Positions 62,206 to 62,722 of a stretch of 62,722 nucleotides of DNA are shown in pieces. The stretch lies in contig NZ_VCJS01000059.1 in NCBI RefSeq assembly GCF_005893125.1, positions 1 through 62,722 of the forward strand, written 5' to 3'. Source of the stretch: Nonomuraea basaltis. GTDB lineage: Bacteria; Actinomycetota; Actinomycetes; Streptosporangiales; Streptosporangiaceae. The notes beneath the pieces are model-generated. The model had not been told where the DNA came from and searched no databases. It was given only the letters and a program-made list of their open reading frames with translations. The translations under genes were made by a program, and so were the position numbers. The stretch's first letter is position 1; each line of letters begins with the position of its first letter.

Positions 62206-62691
62206 ATGAGCCACGACCCGACCGTCAACGCCGGGGACATCGCCCGGCTCGCCGGTGTCGGGCGGGCCGCGGTGAGCAACTGGCGCCGCCGCCACGACGA
62301 CTTCCCCCAGCCCATCGGCGGCACGACCAACCAGCCACTGTTCTCACTGCGCCAGGTCGAGTCCTGGCTGCGCCGCTATGGGAAGTCCTACCAGGTCTCC
62401 CTGGGAGATCGGGTGTGGCAACGCCTGAAAGCCGCCGGCGATTTGCGGCTGGGCGAGCTGGTCGCCCAGGCGGGAGCGCTGCTGACCCGCCATCAGAACG
62501 CCACCGCCGGCACCGGGCATGCCCTCCGCTCCGAACCGGATAGCACCGAAACCGCCCTGGACACCGGGCCTGACGGCGACGGCACCCCGGACACCACCGG
62601 CACCCCAAGCGCCCCGGGCACCCCCGGCACGGAGCCGAGCAGGCCAGGCGGCCCAGGCGCCGAGCCGGGCGGGCCGGGCACGGAGGCGGGC
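62206..62691 (+). CDS. probable N-6 DNA methylase, N-terminal part (3' cut by contig end)
   Basis: Open from ATG 62206 to the artificial contig end, 162 residues. The first ~60 residues are a helix-turn-helix (NAGDIARLAGVGRAAVSNWRRR, then FPQPIGGT and PLFSLRQVESWLRRYG), the typical front part of large actinobacterial N-6 DNA methylases. RVWQRLKAAGDLRLGELVAQAGALL then leads toward the methylase domain, which is missing here. A Gly/Pro/Thr-rich low-complexity linker follows from about residue 115. The NPPY motif would lie beyond the end, so the assignment rests on the N-terminal signature. Genomic sequence stops where the Tn5 mosaic end begins. Confidence 0.65.
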
Positions 62692-62722
62692 CTGTCTCTT
62701 ATACACCACGGCCCCGCCCTGC
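62692..62722. other. Tn5/Nextera mosaic end and junk at contig end
   Basis: CTGTCTCTTATACAC (62692-62706) is the first 15 bases of the Nextera mosaic end in reverse orientation. The following 16 bases match neither adapter nor any sequence I recognise here. The codons across this junction should not be translated as part of the methylase. Confidence 0.92.

Noticed and set aside
62692..62722. Continuation of the methylase protein across the last bases
   Set aside because: The codons are made of Tn5 mosaic-end sequence; translation there is meaningless.

Overview
The window looks like a contig from a filamentous, high-GC actinomycete, plausibly Streptosporangiaceae or a near relative. This rests on very G+C-rich DNA with strong third-position G/C, frequent GTG starts, a lysA-linked NrtL-type anticodon-binding protein, a DUF574 methyltransferase, an F420-type luciferase-like oxidoreductase and a fused isobutyryl-CoA mutase. 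The genus is an inference. Both ends are Illumina Nextera library sequence (bases 1-119 and from 62692), so the first and last genes are cut artificially.

Layout. 120-4352: three consecutive glycosyltransferase genes joined by ATGA overlaps, the first 5'-truncated. 4366-7782 (minus): hom, lysA and nrtL (aspartate-family amino acids). 7934-11553: another coiled-coil glycosyltransferase and, divergently, an asparagine-synthase-like protein; with the first block these probably build or decorate a surface glycan. 11816-13525: treS. 13512-17115 (minus): PadR regulator, a 24-codon bridging ORF, and an ABC ATPase/permease pair of the MacB/FtsX type. 17243-22111: a sugar importer with two lipoprotein binding proteins and two permeases but no ATPase; one permease carries an inserted Cna-B-like domain. 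22175-28731: housekeeping and accessory genes (M1 peptidase, ung, thiamine-binding protein, MarR remnant, flavin monooxygenase, mscL). 29039-34977: glgX-treY-treZ, overlapping genes that make trehalose from glycogen. 34978-39591: tandem repeats, two DnaA boxes, an unknown protein, prolyl iminopeptidase, PAP2 phosphatase and a universal stress protein.

39797-52714 is the most coherent accessory locus. It holds gpgS with a GT4 glycosyltransferase, a GH63 protein resembling glucosylglycerate hydrolase, a Gfo/Idh/MocA oxidoreductase, two paralogous zinc-less MDR dehydrogenases, two TIM-barrel sugar isomerase/epimerase-like proteins, a second ATPase-less sugar importer and a ROK regulator. I read it as a glycoside uptake and oxidation/hydrolysis system next to a glucosylglycerate-type osmolyte pathway; the substrate is unknown.

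52719-62691: a BtuF-like protein, DUF574 methyltransferase, LLM oxidoreductase, tpx, icmF and a zinc glucose-type dehydrogenase divergent across a palindromic operator, a CHAP-domain protein with one membrane segment, a PP2C phosphatase, and the start of a probable N-6 DNA methylase that is cut by the contig end.

Most genes lie in tightly coupled runs, and several convergent pairs overlap antisense at their 3' ends. I saw no tRNA, rRNA, CRISPR array, insertion sequence or prophage. Trehalose supply (TreS, TreYZ), glycogen debranching and glucosylglycerate metabolism together suggest a strong investment in compatible solutes and storage glucan.
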